A stretch of DNA of 64,000 bases from Mycolicibacterium sp. CBMA 234 (GCF_009729415.1 NZ_MPKW01000023.1:310001-374000); one strand, 5' to 3'; shown: positions 8,476 through 16,768, numbered from the stretch's first letter. Translations and numbers: made by a program. Notes: a model not told the origin generated them from the sequence alone.

Positions 8476-9300
8476 TCAGCCCTGGGCGAGCTCTGACACC
8501 GGCTGCCACTCTTCCCAGGTGCGCAACCGGTTTTCGTAGTCGGCCTTGGCCAGCTGTAGCGGCGCGCTACCGAAAAAGACTCGCAGCGGCGGGTTTTCGG
8601 AGTCCACGATCTTGAGCACCGCGGCCGCCGACGCCTGCGGGTTGCCGGGTACCGCGTTGCGTTCTCCCCGCCAGCGCGCGACGTCTGCCCGCAGCTCGTC
8701 GTACGCGGCCAGTTCACTGGTCCGCTTGGCCGAGTCGCCGCCCCAGTCCGTCGAGAACCCACCCGGCTCGATCAGCGTGACGTGGATGCCGAACCGCTCC
8801 ACCTCCGCGGCCAGCGACTGGGAGAAACCCTCCAGCGCCCACTTCGACGCGTGATAGGCGCCCAGCCCCGGGAACGCGCTGATGCCGCCGATCGAGGACA
8901 CCTGAAGAATGTGACCGCCGCCTTGCGCGCGCAGATACGGCAGCGCTGCCTGGGTGATCCACAGTGCACCGAAGACGTTCGTCTCGATCTGCTCCCGGGC
9001 CTCGGTTTCGGACAGCTCCTCGATGAACCCGAACTGGCCGTAGCCGGCGTTGTTGACGACGACGTCCAGGCGTCCGAAGTGATCGTGTGCCGCTTTCACC
9101 GCGGCGAAGTCGGCGTCGCGGTCGGTGACCTCGAGCGCGATCGGCAGGAGCGCATCGCCAAACCGGGCCACGAGGTCATCGAGCGTGGATATATCCCGCG
9201 CCGTCGCGGCCACCTTGTCCCCGCGCTCAAGCGCCGCGATCGTCCACTCCCGGCCGAAGCCGCGCGAAGTACCCGTAATGAACCACACTTTTGCACTCAT
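8476..9300 (-). CDS. short-chain dehydrogenase/reductase (SDR)
   Basis: 274 residues from ATG 9300 (MSAKVWFITGTSRGFGREW); the frame extends upstream but the Rossmann motif fixes this start. Classical SDR: cofactor loop TGTSRGFG near residues 9-16, NNAGYG near 88, the catalytic Ser in VSSIGG and Tyr-x3-Lys as YHASKWALEG near 155. The loop and the Arg after it favour NADP(H). After catalysis-core residues the protein continues with a C-terminal tail typical of SDRs annotated as oxidoreductases of unknown substrate. It diverges from menG across 85 bp. Confidence 0.88.
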   Translation of the reverse strand: MSAKVWFITGTSRGFGREWTIAALERGDKVAATARDISTLDDLVARFGDALLPIALEVTDRDADFAAVKAAHDHFGRLDVVVNNAGYGQFGFIEELSETEAREQIETNVFGALWITQAALPYLRAQGGGHILQVSSIGGISAFPGLGAYHASKWALEGFSQSLAAEVERFGIHVTLIEPGGFSTDWGGDSAKRTSELAAYDELRADVARWRGERNAVPGNPQASAAAVLKIVDSENPPLRVFFGSAPLQLAKADYENRLRTWEEWQPVSELAQG

Positions 9301-9385
9301 GCCGCTTACAGCTCCCGCGGTGGCCACTCCATTCCCGGGGCCGCCGCGCGGGTGGGGAGCAAGGCAAACCGGTAGCGTCATTCCG

Positions 9386-10096
9386 GTGAGTCGCGCGTCA
9401 TTGGAGAAGGATCCGCACGAGGTTGCGTCGATGTTCGACGGCGTGGCCCGCCGCTACGACATCACCAACACGGTGCTGTCGCTGGGGCAGGACCGGTTCT
9501 GGCGGCGGGAGACGCGCGCGGCGCTCGGTATCGGCCCAGGTGACAAGGTTCTGGACCTGGCCGCGGGCACCGCGGTGTCGACGGTCGAACTCGCGACCTC
9601 TGGCGCGTGGTGCGTGGCCTGCGACTTCTCGGTCGGCATGCTGGCCGCGGGAGCGGCCCGCGACGTCCCGAAGGTCGCCGGTGATGCCACCAAGCTGCCG
9701 TTTGACGACGGCGTGTTCGACGCCGTGACCATCAGCTTCGGGCTGCGCAATGTCGTCGACTACAGCGCCGGCCTGCGTGAGATGGCCCGGGTGACCCGGC
9801 CCGGCGGCCGCCTTGTGGTGTGTGAGTTCTCGACGCCGACCAACCGCATGTTTGCGACGGCCTACAAGGAGTACCTGATGAAGGCGCTCCCGACGATGGC
9901 CACGGCGGTGTCGTCGAACCCCGAGGCGTACGTCTACCTCGCCGAGTCCATCCGCGCCTGGCCCGACCAGGACGACCTGGCCCGCAAGATCGAGGCGGCC
10001 GGCTGGTCGCAGGTGCGGTGGCGCAACCTGACCGGCGGCATCGTCGCACTGCACGCCGCGGTGAAACCGTCAACGGGCCTCCCCGTCAAGCCTTGA
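9386..10096 (+). CDS. menG: demethylmenaquinone methyltransferase MenG (UbiE family)
   Basis: 236 residues from GTG 9386 (VSRASLEKDPHEVASMFDGVA), the N-terminus expected for the mycobacterial ortholog Rv0558. S-adenosylmethionine-dependent methylation of demethylmenaquinone is the last ring-modifying step of menaquinone synthesis. Motifs: VASMFDGVARRYDITNTVLS (UbiE signature 1), DLAAGTAVSTVELA (SAM motif I, lacking the usual G-x-G), GDATKLPFDDGVFDAVTISF and GLRNVVDY, then RVTRPGGRLVVCEFS. Works at the membrane face on a lipid substrate. It overlaps the next gene by four bases (TTGA), so both are translated from one message. Confidence 0.95.
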   Translation: MSRASLEKDPHEVASMFDGVARRYDITNTVLSLGQDRFWRRETRAALGIGPGDKVLDLAAGTAVSTVELATSGAWCVACDFSVGMLAAGAARDVPKVAGDATKLPFDDGVFDAVTISFGLRNVVDYSAGLREMARVTRPGGRLVVCEFSTPTNRMFATAYKEYLMKALPTMATAVSSNPEAYVYLAESIRAWPDQDDLARKIEAAGWSQVRWRNLTGGIVALHAAVKPSTGLPVKP

Positions 10097-11028
10097 GCAT
10101 TCCCGTCCTGGCCGTCGCCGGCTTCCTCGGCGCAGGCAAAACCACGCTGTTGAACCACCTGCTGCGCAACGGCCGCGGCGTGCGAATCGGCGTGCTGGTC
10201 AACGACTTTGGCTCGGTCAACATCGACGCGATGCTGGTCGCCGGGCAGGTCGACGCCATGGCGTCGCTGTCCAACGGGTGCATCTGCTGCGTCACCGAGG
10301 ACGGTGCGGTCGTCGGAATGCTGGGCAAGCTGGCGGCGGTGCGTCCGGCGCTTGATCTGATCGTCGTGGAAGCAAGCGGCGTCGCCGAGCCACCCGCGGT
10401 GGCACGCACCATCATGACCGCCGACGACGACCACTTTCACTACGCCGGCCTGATCCTGGTGGTCAACGCCACCGAGCCGGACTTCGGACACGGACTGCCG
10501 GTCGCTGATCTGGTGGTGCTCAACCGCGCCGGCGACGCCCCCGACGTCGATGACGTGCTGGCCCGGATTCGCGCGCAGAATCCGCGAGTTCCGGTGCTGC
10601 CCACCGATTTTGCGCGTATCGACCCCACGCTGCTCATCGACGTTCCCGAGCGCGCCCCGCAGGCGCAGCTGTCTTTCGACGAGCTGCTGCACGACGATCA
10701 CGACCACGAACACCCCGTCTACCAGAGCGTCGATTACGCCACCGACACCGTGCTGAATCCGCGCCGATTGCTGGCGCTGATGCGAGACCGCCCTGAAGGT
10801 CTTTATCGCGCAAAGGGTTTCGTCGATTTCGGGGCGGGGCACCGGTACCTGCTGCAGCTGGTGGGTGGTTCGCTTCGGCTGCAGAAGCGCCGCGGCGCCG
10901 GTACGCAACTGGTGTGCATCGGCACGGGTATGGATACCGACGCCGTGCATGCGGCGCTGCACGAGTGCACCACCGAGCCCGCGGACGAGAACGCGATCCT
11001 CGGGGTGCACAAATACGTGGTGCTTTAG
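10093..11028 (+). CDS. CobW/COG0523-type G3E GTPase (metal chaperone family)
   Basis: 311 residues starting at TTG 10093, which shares four bases with the menG stop. Walker A is GFLGAGKTTLLN near residue 10, and SNGCICC near 70 is the CxCC metal site diagnostic of COG0523 proteins. The base-specificity loop reads LNRAGD instead of the standard NKxD. A His/Asp-rich segment DDHDHEHP lies near 203, before the C-terminal CobW domain. Family members hydrolyse GTP and deliver or sense Zn or Co; no zinc-responsive (Zur) box was recognised here. Coupling to menG is unusual for such a protein and has no obvious biochemical reason. Confidence 0.87.
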   Translation: MSIPVLAVAGFLGAGKTTLLNHLLRNGRGVRIGVLVNDFGSVNIDAMLVAGQVDAMASLSNGCICCVTEDGAVVGMLGKLAAVRPALDLIVVEASGVAEPPAVARTIMTADDDHFHYAGLILVVNATEPDFGHGLPVADLVVLNRAGDAPDVDDVLARIRAQNPRVPVLPTDFARIDPTLLIDVPERAPQAQLSFDELLHDDHDHEHPVYQSVDYATDTVLNPRRLLALMRDRPEGLYRAKGFVDFGAGHRYLLQLVGGSLRLQKRRGAGTQLVCIGTGMDTDAVHAALHECTTEPADENAILGVHKYVVL

Positions 11029-11140
11029 TCGCAGGACGATCAAGCGGCGAGGAACGAGCCGCGTTGAGGAATGCGACCGTCGGACCTGGTCCGCACTGGC
11101 GGTCCAGATATCCTGACCCCTCACCTGAGTTCGAGGAGTC

Positions 11141-11425
11141 GTGTTGTTCAAGGTCAATGAGTACTTCGATGGCAAGGTCGCTTCGATCGCCTTCGCGCCC
11201 GCCGAGGGCCCCGCGACCGTCGGCGTCATGGCCGTCGGCGAATACGAGTTCGGCACCTCCAGCCTGGAAATCATGCACGTGGTGTCCGGCGCGCTGACCG
11301 TCAAGCTGCCCGGCAGCGACGAGTGGGAAACCTTCGCCGCCGGAACGCAATTCACCGTGCCGGCCGATAGCAAGTTCGGCGTCCGCGTCGAGGTCGAGAC
11401 CGCCTACCTCTGCGAGTACCGGTAG
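11141..11425 (+). CDS. ppnP: pyrimidine/purine nucleoside phosphorylase PpnP-like
   Basis: 94 residues, the usual size of PpnP (formerly DUF1255/YaiE), a small single-domain cupin that phosphorolyses a broad range of nucleosides. It starts LFKVNEYFDGKVASIAF and keeps the conserved core GVMAVGEYEFGTSSLEIMHV, LTVKLPGSDEW and FTVPADSKFGVRVE. GTG 11141 is preceded by GAGGAG at 11132. It stands alone between the GTPase and a strong hairpin that probably ends its transcript. Confidence 0.88.
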   Translation: MLFKVNEYFDGKVASIAFAPAEGPATVGVMAVGEYEFGTSSLEIMHVVSGALTVKLPGSDEWETFAAGTQFTVPADSKFGVRVEVETAYLCEYR

Positions 11426-11438
11426 CTTTCCGCCCAAA

Positions 11439-11482
11439 GTGAACGTGGTCGCGACTTTTCACAAAGTCGCGACCACGTTCAC
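11439..11482. repeat. perfect 20-bp inverted repeat with 4-base loop
   Basis: The left arm runs 11439-11458 (starts GTGAACGTGGTCGCG), the loop is TCAC, and the right arm 11463-11482 is its exact reverse complement. It lies 13 bp after the ppnP stop. It has no T-run, but in mycobacteria such stems can terminate transcription; it could equally be a mobile palindromic repeat. The long frame of the following gene reads through it, which argues against starting that gene here. Confidence 0.75.
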
Positions 11483-11504
11483 GTTCGGCACCAAGATGGG
11501 GGCC

Positions 11505-12563
11505 ATGCCCTATGGACGCCTCGCTGACCCTGACTGCACCATCGGCACCGACCGCCGCGCTGATCCGCGCATGGCCAAGGCACTTGCCGTGTTCGGCATG
11601 GATGGCCGGCTCCCGGATCCGGATCTGACGGTCGACGCGCCACTGGCCCAGCGCCTGGAGTTCGCCACGTTCGCTGAGGTGGGGACCGGCGCCATCCTGA
11701 AGATGTTCGGCGAAATGGCGCCTACAGCCGACGGCGTCACCACCTCGACCACCACTATCACCGGCGTCGACGGCAACGACATCACGCTGTACATCAGCCG
11801 TCCTACCGCGGTCGACGGCCCGCTGCCGGCCTTGGTGCACCTGCACGGTGGCGGCATGGCGATCTGCAGTGCCGCGGATATCCAGTACGTCCGGCTGCGC
11901 GAGAACCTGGCGGCCGCAGGGCTGGTCGTCGTCGGCGTCGAGTTCCGTAATTCCGGCGGCGAGTTGGGCCCGCACCCGTTCCCGGCCGGGCTCAACGATT
12001 GCGCGGCCGCGGTCCGCTGGGCCGCTGCGCAAAAAGACGAACTCGGGATCAGTCACCTGATCGTGTCGGGGGAGTCCGGCGGCGGGAACCTGACGCTGGC
12101 GGTCGCGCTGAAAGCCAAGCGGGAGGGCTGGATCGACGAGATCGCCGGCGTCTATGCCCAGTGCCCGTTCATCTCCAACCGCTGGCTGGACGACGCCGAC
12201 GACCTGCCGTCGCTGCGCGAGAACGACCAGTACTTCCTGAGCCGTCTGCAACTGGCGTTGCTGGGTTCCATCTACGACCCGGACCAGCAGCACGCGCAGG
12301 ACGGCACCTGCTGGCCCGGGGTGGCCACCGATGCGGAGCTGGAAGGCCTACCGCCGCATGTCATTTCGGTCAATGAGCTTGATCCGCTGCGTGACGAGGG
12401 CCTGATCTACTACCGCATGCTGGCGGCGGCCGGAGTCAGTGTCGTCGGCCGGATCGTCGCCGGCACCTGCCACGCCGGTGACGTGCTACTGGCCGGCGCC
12501 ATGCCCGATGTGTTCGCCGCGACCATCCGCGACATCGTCGGGTTCGCGCGGTCGGTCAGCTGA
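11505..12563 (+). CDS. alpha/beta hydrolase fold-3 esterase/lipase (HSL family)
   Basis: 352 residues from ATG 11505 (MPYGRLADPD); ATG 11496 is an equal alternative, and the GTG at 11439 lies in a palindrome and is unlikely. Hormone-sensitive-lipase family: oxyanion motif HLHGGGMAICSA near residue 110, nucleophile elbow SGESGGGN near 192, acid residue in NELDPLRDEG and His in GTCHAGDVL near 326. Predicted cytoplasmic carboxylesterase; no signal peptide. Its 3' end overlaps that of the convergent menJ by eight bases. Confidence 0.88.
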   Translation: MPYGRLADPDCTIGTDRRADPRMAKALAVFGMDGRLPDPDLTVDAPLAQRLEFATFAEVGTGAILKMFGEMAPTADGVTTSTTTITGVDGNDITLYISRPTAVDGPLPALVHLHGGGMAICSAADIQYVRLRENLAAAGLVVVGVEFRNSGGELGPHPFPAGLNDCAAAVRWAAAQKDELGISHLIVSGESGGGNLTLAVALKAKREGWIDEIAGVYAQCPFISNRWLDDADDLPSLRENDQYFLSRLQLALLGSIYDPDQQHAQDGTCWPGVATDAELEGLPPHVISVNELDPLRDEGLIYYRMLAAAGVSVVGRIVAGTCHAGDVLLAGAMPDVFAATIRDIVGFARSVS

Positions 12564-13776
12564 AGGGTTTCCGCTGATCCAGCCGGCGTGATCCGCGGCC
12601 GGCCCGGCGCCAGATGCGGGCGATCATGTCGGTGTCCTCTTCGGTCACCAGGTTGCCCATGGCCCGGACAGCGACGTTCATCAGGAACTGCGACCGCATC
12701 GCGACGGGCCCGGCCAGCGGCAGGAACTTCGGCACCGTCAGCAGGATCGCCAGTCGCCGCGCCACGGAGAACCCTGCGGCGTAGTGCTCCTGCAGCACGG
12801 CCGGCCAGGCTGCGCTGAGATCACCCGAGCCCAGCAGGTCAGCGGCCAGCCGCCCGGTCTCCAGGCCGTAGTCGATGCCCTCGCCGTTGAGCGGGTTCAC
12901 GCACGCCGCGGCATCGCCGACCAGCATCCAGTTGGGCCCCGCGACCCCGGACACCGCGCCGCCCATCGGCAGCAGCGCCGACTTGGCCAGCCGCGGCTGA
13001 CCGGCGAAGCCCCATTCGTCCCGACGCAGGTTGGTGTAGTGCGCGAGCAGCGGGCGCAGCGCGGCGTCCGCCGGACGTTTCTCGGTGGCCAGCGCGCCGA
13101 CGCCGATGTTCACTTCGCCGTTGCCCAGCGGGAAAATCCATCCGTAGCCGGGCAGGACTTCGCCCTCCGGCGACCGCAGTTCCAGGTGCGACGTGATCCA
13201 CGGCTCGGCGTGCCGCGGCGTCTCGATATAGGCGCGGATGGCCACCCCGTACACCGTCTCCTGATGCCACTCGCGGCCCAGCACGCGGCCGAGCGTCGAG
13301 CGGGCGCCGTCGGCCACGATCAGTTCGGTGCAGCCCACCTCTTGCCCGTCGTCGAGCTTCAACGTGCGTACCCGCCCGCTGGCGTCGTGCTCGACGCCGA
13401 CGGCCTTGACACCCAGCAGCATCTTGGCACCGGCCTCCTCGGCGACCTGCCGAATCCGGTCGTCGAGTTCGGTGCGCGGCACCGCGCTGCTGGTGTCAGG
13501 GAACGACGGACCCGGCCAGCGCACCTCGCGGTCGGCGCCGAAGCCGGCCATGCGCAGCCCGTAATGACTGATGTGGCCGTCGAGCCACTTGCCGAGCCCG
13601 AGTTCCCGCAGTTCCGCGATGGCCCGCGGCGTCAACCCGTCGCCGCAGGCCTTGTCGCGCGGGAACGGCGCGGAATCGATCACCAGGACGTCGCGGCCCC
13701 GGCGTGCTGCCCAGGCGGCAGCCGCCGAACCTGCCGGCCCGGCCCCGACCACCACCACATCTGCGTGCACGACCAT
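12556..13776 (-). CDS. menJ: menaquinone reductase MenJ (geranylgeranyl reductase family)
   Basis: 406 residues from ATG 13776. FAD-dependent geranylgeranyl-reductase-like enzyme: N-terminal dinucleotide motif VVVVGAGPAGSAAAAWAARRG, then DKACGDGLTPRAIAEL, the PxxYGWIFPLG signature near 205 and the C-terminal FAD motif LVGDAAACVNPLNGEGIDYGLE near 290 (split by normal spacing). In mycobacteria this protein (Rv0561c) saturates the second isoprene unit of menaquinone to give MK-9(II-H2), acting at the membrane. Only 21 bp separate its start from that of grcC1 on the other strand, so the two back-to-back promoters must reach into the coding regions or give leaderless messages. Confidence 0.93.
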   Translation of the reverse strand: MVVHADVVVVGAGPAGSAAAAWAARRGRDVLVIDSAPFPRDKACGDGLTPRAIAELRELGLGKWLDGHISHYGLRMAGFGADREVRWPGPSFPDTSSAVPRTELDDRIRQVAEEAGAKMLLGVKAVGVEHDASGRVRTLKLDDGQEVGCTELIVADGARSTLGRVLGREWHQETVYGVAIRAYIETPRHAEPWITSHLELRSPEGEVLPGYGWIFPLGNGEVNIGVGALATEKRPADAALRPLLAHYTNLRRDEWGFAGQPRLAKSALLPMGGAVSGVAGPNWMLVGDAAACVNPLNGEGIDYGLETGRLAADLLGSGDLSAAWPAVLQEHYAAGFSVARRLAILLTVPKFLPLAGPVAMRSQFLMNVAVRAMGNLVTEEDTDMIARIWRRAGRGSRRLDQRKPFS

Positions 13777-13797
13777 GCCGCCCAGTATGTTGGACCC

Positions 13798-14805
13798 ATG
13801 AAGACACCAGCGACAGTGGTCGCGGGCGTGGACTTTGGCGACGCCGCCTTCGCCGCGCAGGTTCGTGACGCCGTCGCGCGTATCGAAGACCTGATGTCGA
13901 CGGAGCTGGGCAAGGCCGACGAGCTGATGGCCGAGGCGGTTCAGCATCTGTTCCAGGCCGGCGGTAAGCGGTTCCGTCCGCTGTTCACTGTGTTGTCAGC
14001 GTCGTTGGGGCCTGATCCCGACAACAACGACGTCGCCATCGCTGGTGCCGTGATCGAGTTGGTGCACCTCGCGACGCTGTACCACGACGACGTCATGGAC
14101 GAGGCCCAGGTGCGCCGCGGCGCCGACAGCGCCAATGCGCGCTGGGGCAACAACATCGCGATCCTCGCCGGTGACTACCTGTTCGCCACCGCATCGCGGC
14201 TGGTGTCCCGGCTGGGCCCGGACGCGGTCCGGGTCATCGCCGACACTTTCGCTCAGCTGGTGACAGGCCAGATGCGCGAGACCCGCGGCGCTGTCGAAGG
14301 TGCCGATCCGATCGAGCACTATCTGAAGGTCGTGTACGAGAAGACCGCCTGCCTGATCGCGGCGTCCGGACGGTTCGGTGCGACGTTCTCGGGCGCTGAC
14401 GAGGAGCAGATCGAGCGGCTGAGCCGGCTCGGCGGCATCGTCGGCACCGTCTTCCAGATTTCCGACGACATCATCGACATCGACAGCGATCCCGATGAGT
14501 CGGGCAAGGTGCCGGGTACCGACCTGCGTGAGGGCGTGCACACCCTGCCGGTGTTGTACGCGCTGCAGGACACCGGAGCCGACGCCGACCGACTGCGCGT
14601 ACTGCTGGCCCAGCCGATCGACAACGACGCCGACCTCGCCGAGGCACTCGGATTGCTGTGCGCGTCACAGGGCATGGTCGAGGCCAAGCGCACCGTGCAT
14701 CGCTTCGCCGCCGACGCCCGGGCCGAGCTCGACAACCTCCCGGATCTGCCGGGCCGGCTGGCGCTGCTCAATCTGGTGGAGTACACCGCTGACCGCCACG
14801 GCTGA
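13798..14805 (+). CDS. grcC1: polyprenyl diphosphate synthase GrcC1
   Basis: 335 residues from ATG 13798, the same length as I recall for Rv0562. Trans-isoprenyl diphosphate synthase with both Asp-rich motifs: first YHDDVMDEA near residue 100 (DDxxD) and second DDIIDIDSD near 225. GGKRFRPLF and GNNIAILAGDYLF are also conserved. Position between menJ and htpX and the family function point to making the long prenyl tail (about C45) of menaquinone. It adds isopentenyl diphosphate to an allylic primer and needs Mg. The exact chain length is not visible from sequence. Confidence 0.93.
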   Translation: MKTPATVVAGVDFGDAAFAAQVRDAVARIEDLMSTELGKADELMAEAVQHLFQAGGKRFRPLFTVLSASLGPDPDNNDVAIAGAVIELVHLATLYHDDVMDEAQVRRGADSANARWGNNIAILAGDYLFATASRLVSRLGPDAVRVIADTFAQLVTGQMRETRGAVEGADPIEHYLKVVYEKTACLIAASGRFGATFSGADEEQIERLSRLGGIVGTVFQISDDIIDIDSDPDESGKVPGTDLREGVHTLPVLYALQDTGADADRLRVLLAQPIDNDADLAEALGLLCASQGMVEAKRTVHRFAADARAELDNLPDLPGRLALLNLVEYTADRHG

Positions 14806-14906
14806 CCGCCGATCGGGATGCCGCGGAACCAGGCGCTAGCCGCCAAGCGTTAATTTCAGTGAGTTTGACTGTGCTGAGCACTGACTGCGCTTGGAGGAGG
14901 TAGCTG

Positions 14907-15770
14907 ATGACGTGGAATCCACACGCGAACACCGCGAAGACGTTCGCGCTGCTGGTGGGCTTCTCGACGCTCATCGTGTTGATCGGCTCGTTGTTCGGCA
15001 AGAACATCATGTATCTGGCGGTGCTGTTTGCCGTCGGCATGAACGCGTACGTCTACTTCAACAGCGCCAAGATGGCGCTGCGGGCCATGCACGCGCAGCC
15101 GGTCTCCGAGATGCAGGCACCGGCGATGTACCGGATCGTCCGGGAGCTGGCCACGACCGCCCGGCAGCCCATGCCGCAGCTGTACATCAGCGACACCGCC
15201 GCCCCCAACGCCTTCGCCACCGGGCGCAACCCGCGCAACGCCGCGGTGTGCTGCACCACCGGCATCCTGAACATCCTCAGCGAGCGCGAGCTGCGCGCGG
15301 TGCTCGGCCATGAGCTTTCGCACGTCTATAACCGCGACATCCTGATCTCCTGCGTGGCGGGCGCCATGGCGTCGATGGTGACCGCATTGGTGAACGTCGC
15401 CTACTTCATGGGCATGTTCGGTGGCGACCGCGACGACCGGCCCAATCCCTTTGTCCTGCTGCTGCTTTCGATCGTCGGCCCGCTGGCTGCGACGATCATC
15501 CGGATGGCGGTCTCGCGGTCGCGCGAGTACCAGGCCGATCAGTCCGGCGCCGAGCTGACCGGCGACCCGCTGGCCTTGGCCAGTGCACTGCGCAAGATCA
15601 CCGCCGGCGTACAGCAGGCGCCCTTGCCTCCCGAGCCGCAATTGGCCGACCAGGCCCACCTGATGATCGCCAATCCGTTCCGGGCCGGCGAGAAGATCGG
15701 CAAGCTGTTCTCCACGCATCCGCCGATCGAAGACCGCATCGCCCGCCTGGAGCGCATGGCCGGGCGCTAG
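14907..15770 (+). CDS. htpX: membrane zinc metalloprotease HtpX
   Basis: 287 residues; ATG 14907 follows GGAGGAGG at 14892. M48-family protease with two N-terminal membrane helices (near 15-32 and 35-50), the zinc site VLGHELSHVYNRD with His135 and His139, two further hydrophobic stretches after it, and the third ligand region SREYQADQSGAEL near 210. HtpX degrades misfolded membrane proteins at the cytoplasmic face. Size and place (after grcC1) match Rv0563. The 101 bp between grcC1 and htpX hold only the ribosome binding site that I can see. Confidence 0.95.
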   Translation: MTWNPHANTAKTFALLVGFSTLIVLIGSLFGKNIMYLAVLFAVGMNAYVYFNSAKMALRAMHAQPVSEMQAPAMYRIVRELATTARQPMPQLYISDTAAPNAFATGRNPRNAAVCCTTGILNILSERELRAVLGHELSHVYNRDILISCVAGAMASMVTALVNVAYFMGMFGGDRDDRPNPFVLLLLSIVGPLAATIIRMAVSRSREYQADQSGAELTGDPLALASALRKITAGVQQAPLPPEPQLADQAHLMIANPFRAGEKIGKLFSTHPPIEDRIARLERMAGR

Positions 15771-15863
15771 TCGCCAGCTGTCAGTTCACGCGCGCCAGCC
15801 CGCGCCGAGATGCGCCCGTCCCGCGTGTCGAATGTGCAAGGAGACCGCCAGAAATCGCAGATC

Positions 15864-15885
15864 CGTGATCTGTACGCACGCTCGA
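15864..15885. repeat. half copy of GAGCGTGC palindromic repeat
   Basis: CGTGATCTGTACGCACGCTCGA here matches the right arm of the repeat at 60052-60108 (CGTGATCTGAGCGCACGCTCGA) with two differences. A partner arm is not clear upstream. It lies in the 292-bp gap after htpX; the rest of that gap up to the promoter at 15970 shows nothing else. Confidence 0.45.
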
Positions 15886-15969
15886 AGCTCACCACTCACG
15901 AACCTGATCGCAGGGCGATTTTCGCAGCGCAATTCCGCCACCCGGTCAGGATCGGCGTGCCCAAAAATA

Positions 15970-16042
15970 TACCCCCCAGGGGTACTTGACGACGCCACCG
16001 TCGCTGCGTAACGTCTGCTTTGTCAGATACCCCTAGGGGGTA
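15970..16042 (+). promoter_or_regulatory. promoter flanked by two CsoR-type operators
   Basis: Two 15-bp GC-core palindromes, TACCCCCCAGGGGTA (15970-15984) and TACCCCTAGGGGGTA (16028-16042), bracket a good sigma-A-like promoter: -35 TTGACG at 15986-15991, 17-bp spacer, -10 TAACGT at 16009-16014. The TACCCC-n-GGGGTA pattern is the operator type bound by CsoR/RcnR-family (DUF156) metal- or sulfur-sensing repressors. One box abuts the -35 and the other lies just downstream of the expected transcription start, so a bound repressor would block initiation. The second box ends 20 bp before the DUF1326 start. No DUF156 gene is in the window, so the regulator would act in trans. Confidence 0.72.
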
Positions 16043-16062
16043 TAAACGGAAAGGATTCAGCG

Positions 16063-16764
16063 ATGACGGTTGCAGTGACTCCGAAGGCCGATTGGCACCT
16101 GCGCGGCGAATGGTTCGATGTGTGCAGCTGCAAGCTGCCCTGCCCGTGCAGCTTCGCGCAGGAGCCCACGCACGGTGACTGCCTGTTCACGCTCGTCTGG
16201 CAGGTGCACGAAGGGCATTACGGCACAACGGATTTGAGCGGCATCGGGGTTGTTGCGCTGGGCGAGTTCGCCGGCAATATGTGGGTCGGTGACCCCGACG
16301 CCACGATGAAGCTGATGTTCTACATCGACGAGAAGGCCGACGCCGATCAGCGCGTCGCGCTGGAGCGAATCTTCCGCGGCGACGAGGGCGGCTGGCCGGG
16401 GCAGTTCGGCAGCCTGATCAGTGAACTGCGGGGCATCGAGTACGCACCCATCACCTTCGCGGCCGCCGCCGACCTCGCCTACTGGCGGGCCGAGATTCCC
16501 GGCAAGGTAGACGTCCGGGTCGAGGCGTTGACGGGGCCGACGGCCGATCCGAACCGCCGAGTCACGACCGCCAACGCACCGGGTGCGGAAGTGGGGCCGG
16601 GGCAGGTGGCGACGTGGGGCGTCGTCAAGAAGGCGGACGCTGTGGGCTTCGACTTCTCCCACGAGTACCTCGGCGCATCGAGCAAGCATTTCCCGTTCGA
16701 CTGGCGGCCCGACGGTGACGTGCCTGACGCCATCCAGGTGTCCGGCTCGTGCTGCTGCAACTAA
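16063..16764 (+). CDS. DUF1326 domain protein, Cys-rich, probably metal-linked
   Basis: 233 residues; ATG 16063 after AAAGGA at 16050. DUF1326 family: the N-terminal run WFDVCSCKLPCPCSFAQEP has four Cys in ten residues with C-x-C and C-x-C spacing, another Cys follows in HGDCLF, and the protein ends SGSCCCN. No signal peptide, so it should be cytoplasmic. Function of the family is not established. The Cys clusters and the CsoR-type operators on its promoter together suggest soft-metal (copper) binding or response to reactive sulfur. It is single-gene: a 16-bp hairpin terminator follows. Confidence 0.85.
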   Translation: MTVAVTPKADWHLRGEWFDVCSCKLPCPCSFAQEPTHGDCLFTLVWQVHEGHYGTTDLSGIGVVALGEFAGNMWVGDPDATMKLMFYIDEKADADQRVALERIFRGDEGGWPGQFGSLISELRGIEYAPITFAAAADLAYWRAEIPGKVDVRVEALTGPTADPNRRVTTANAPGAEVGPGQVATWGVVKKADAVGFDFSHEYLGASSKHFPFDWRPDGDVPDAIQVSGSCCCN

Positions 16765-16768
16765 ACGC

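Noticed and set aside
11439..11504. Lipase start at GTG 11439
   Set aside because: That codon lies inside a perfect hairpin arm; ATG 11505 gives a family-typical N-terminus.
12784..13797. N-terminal extension of grcC1 across menJ
   Set aside because: It covers the whole opposite-strand menJ gene and lacks conserved features; ATG 13798 gives the expected 335 residues.
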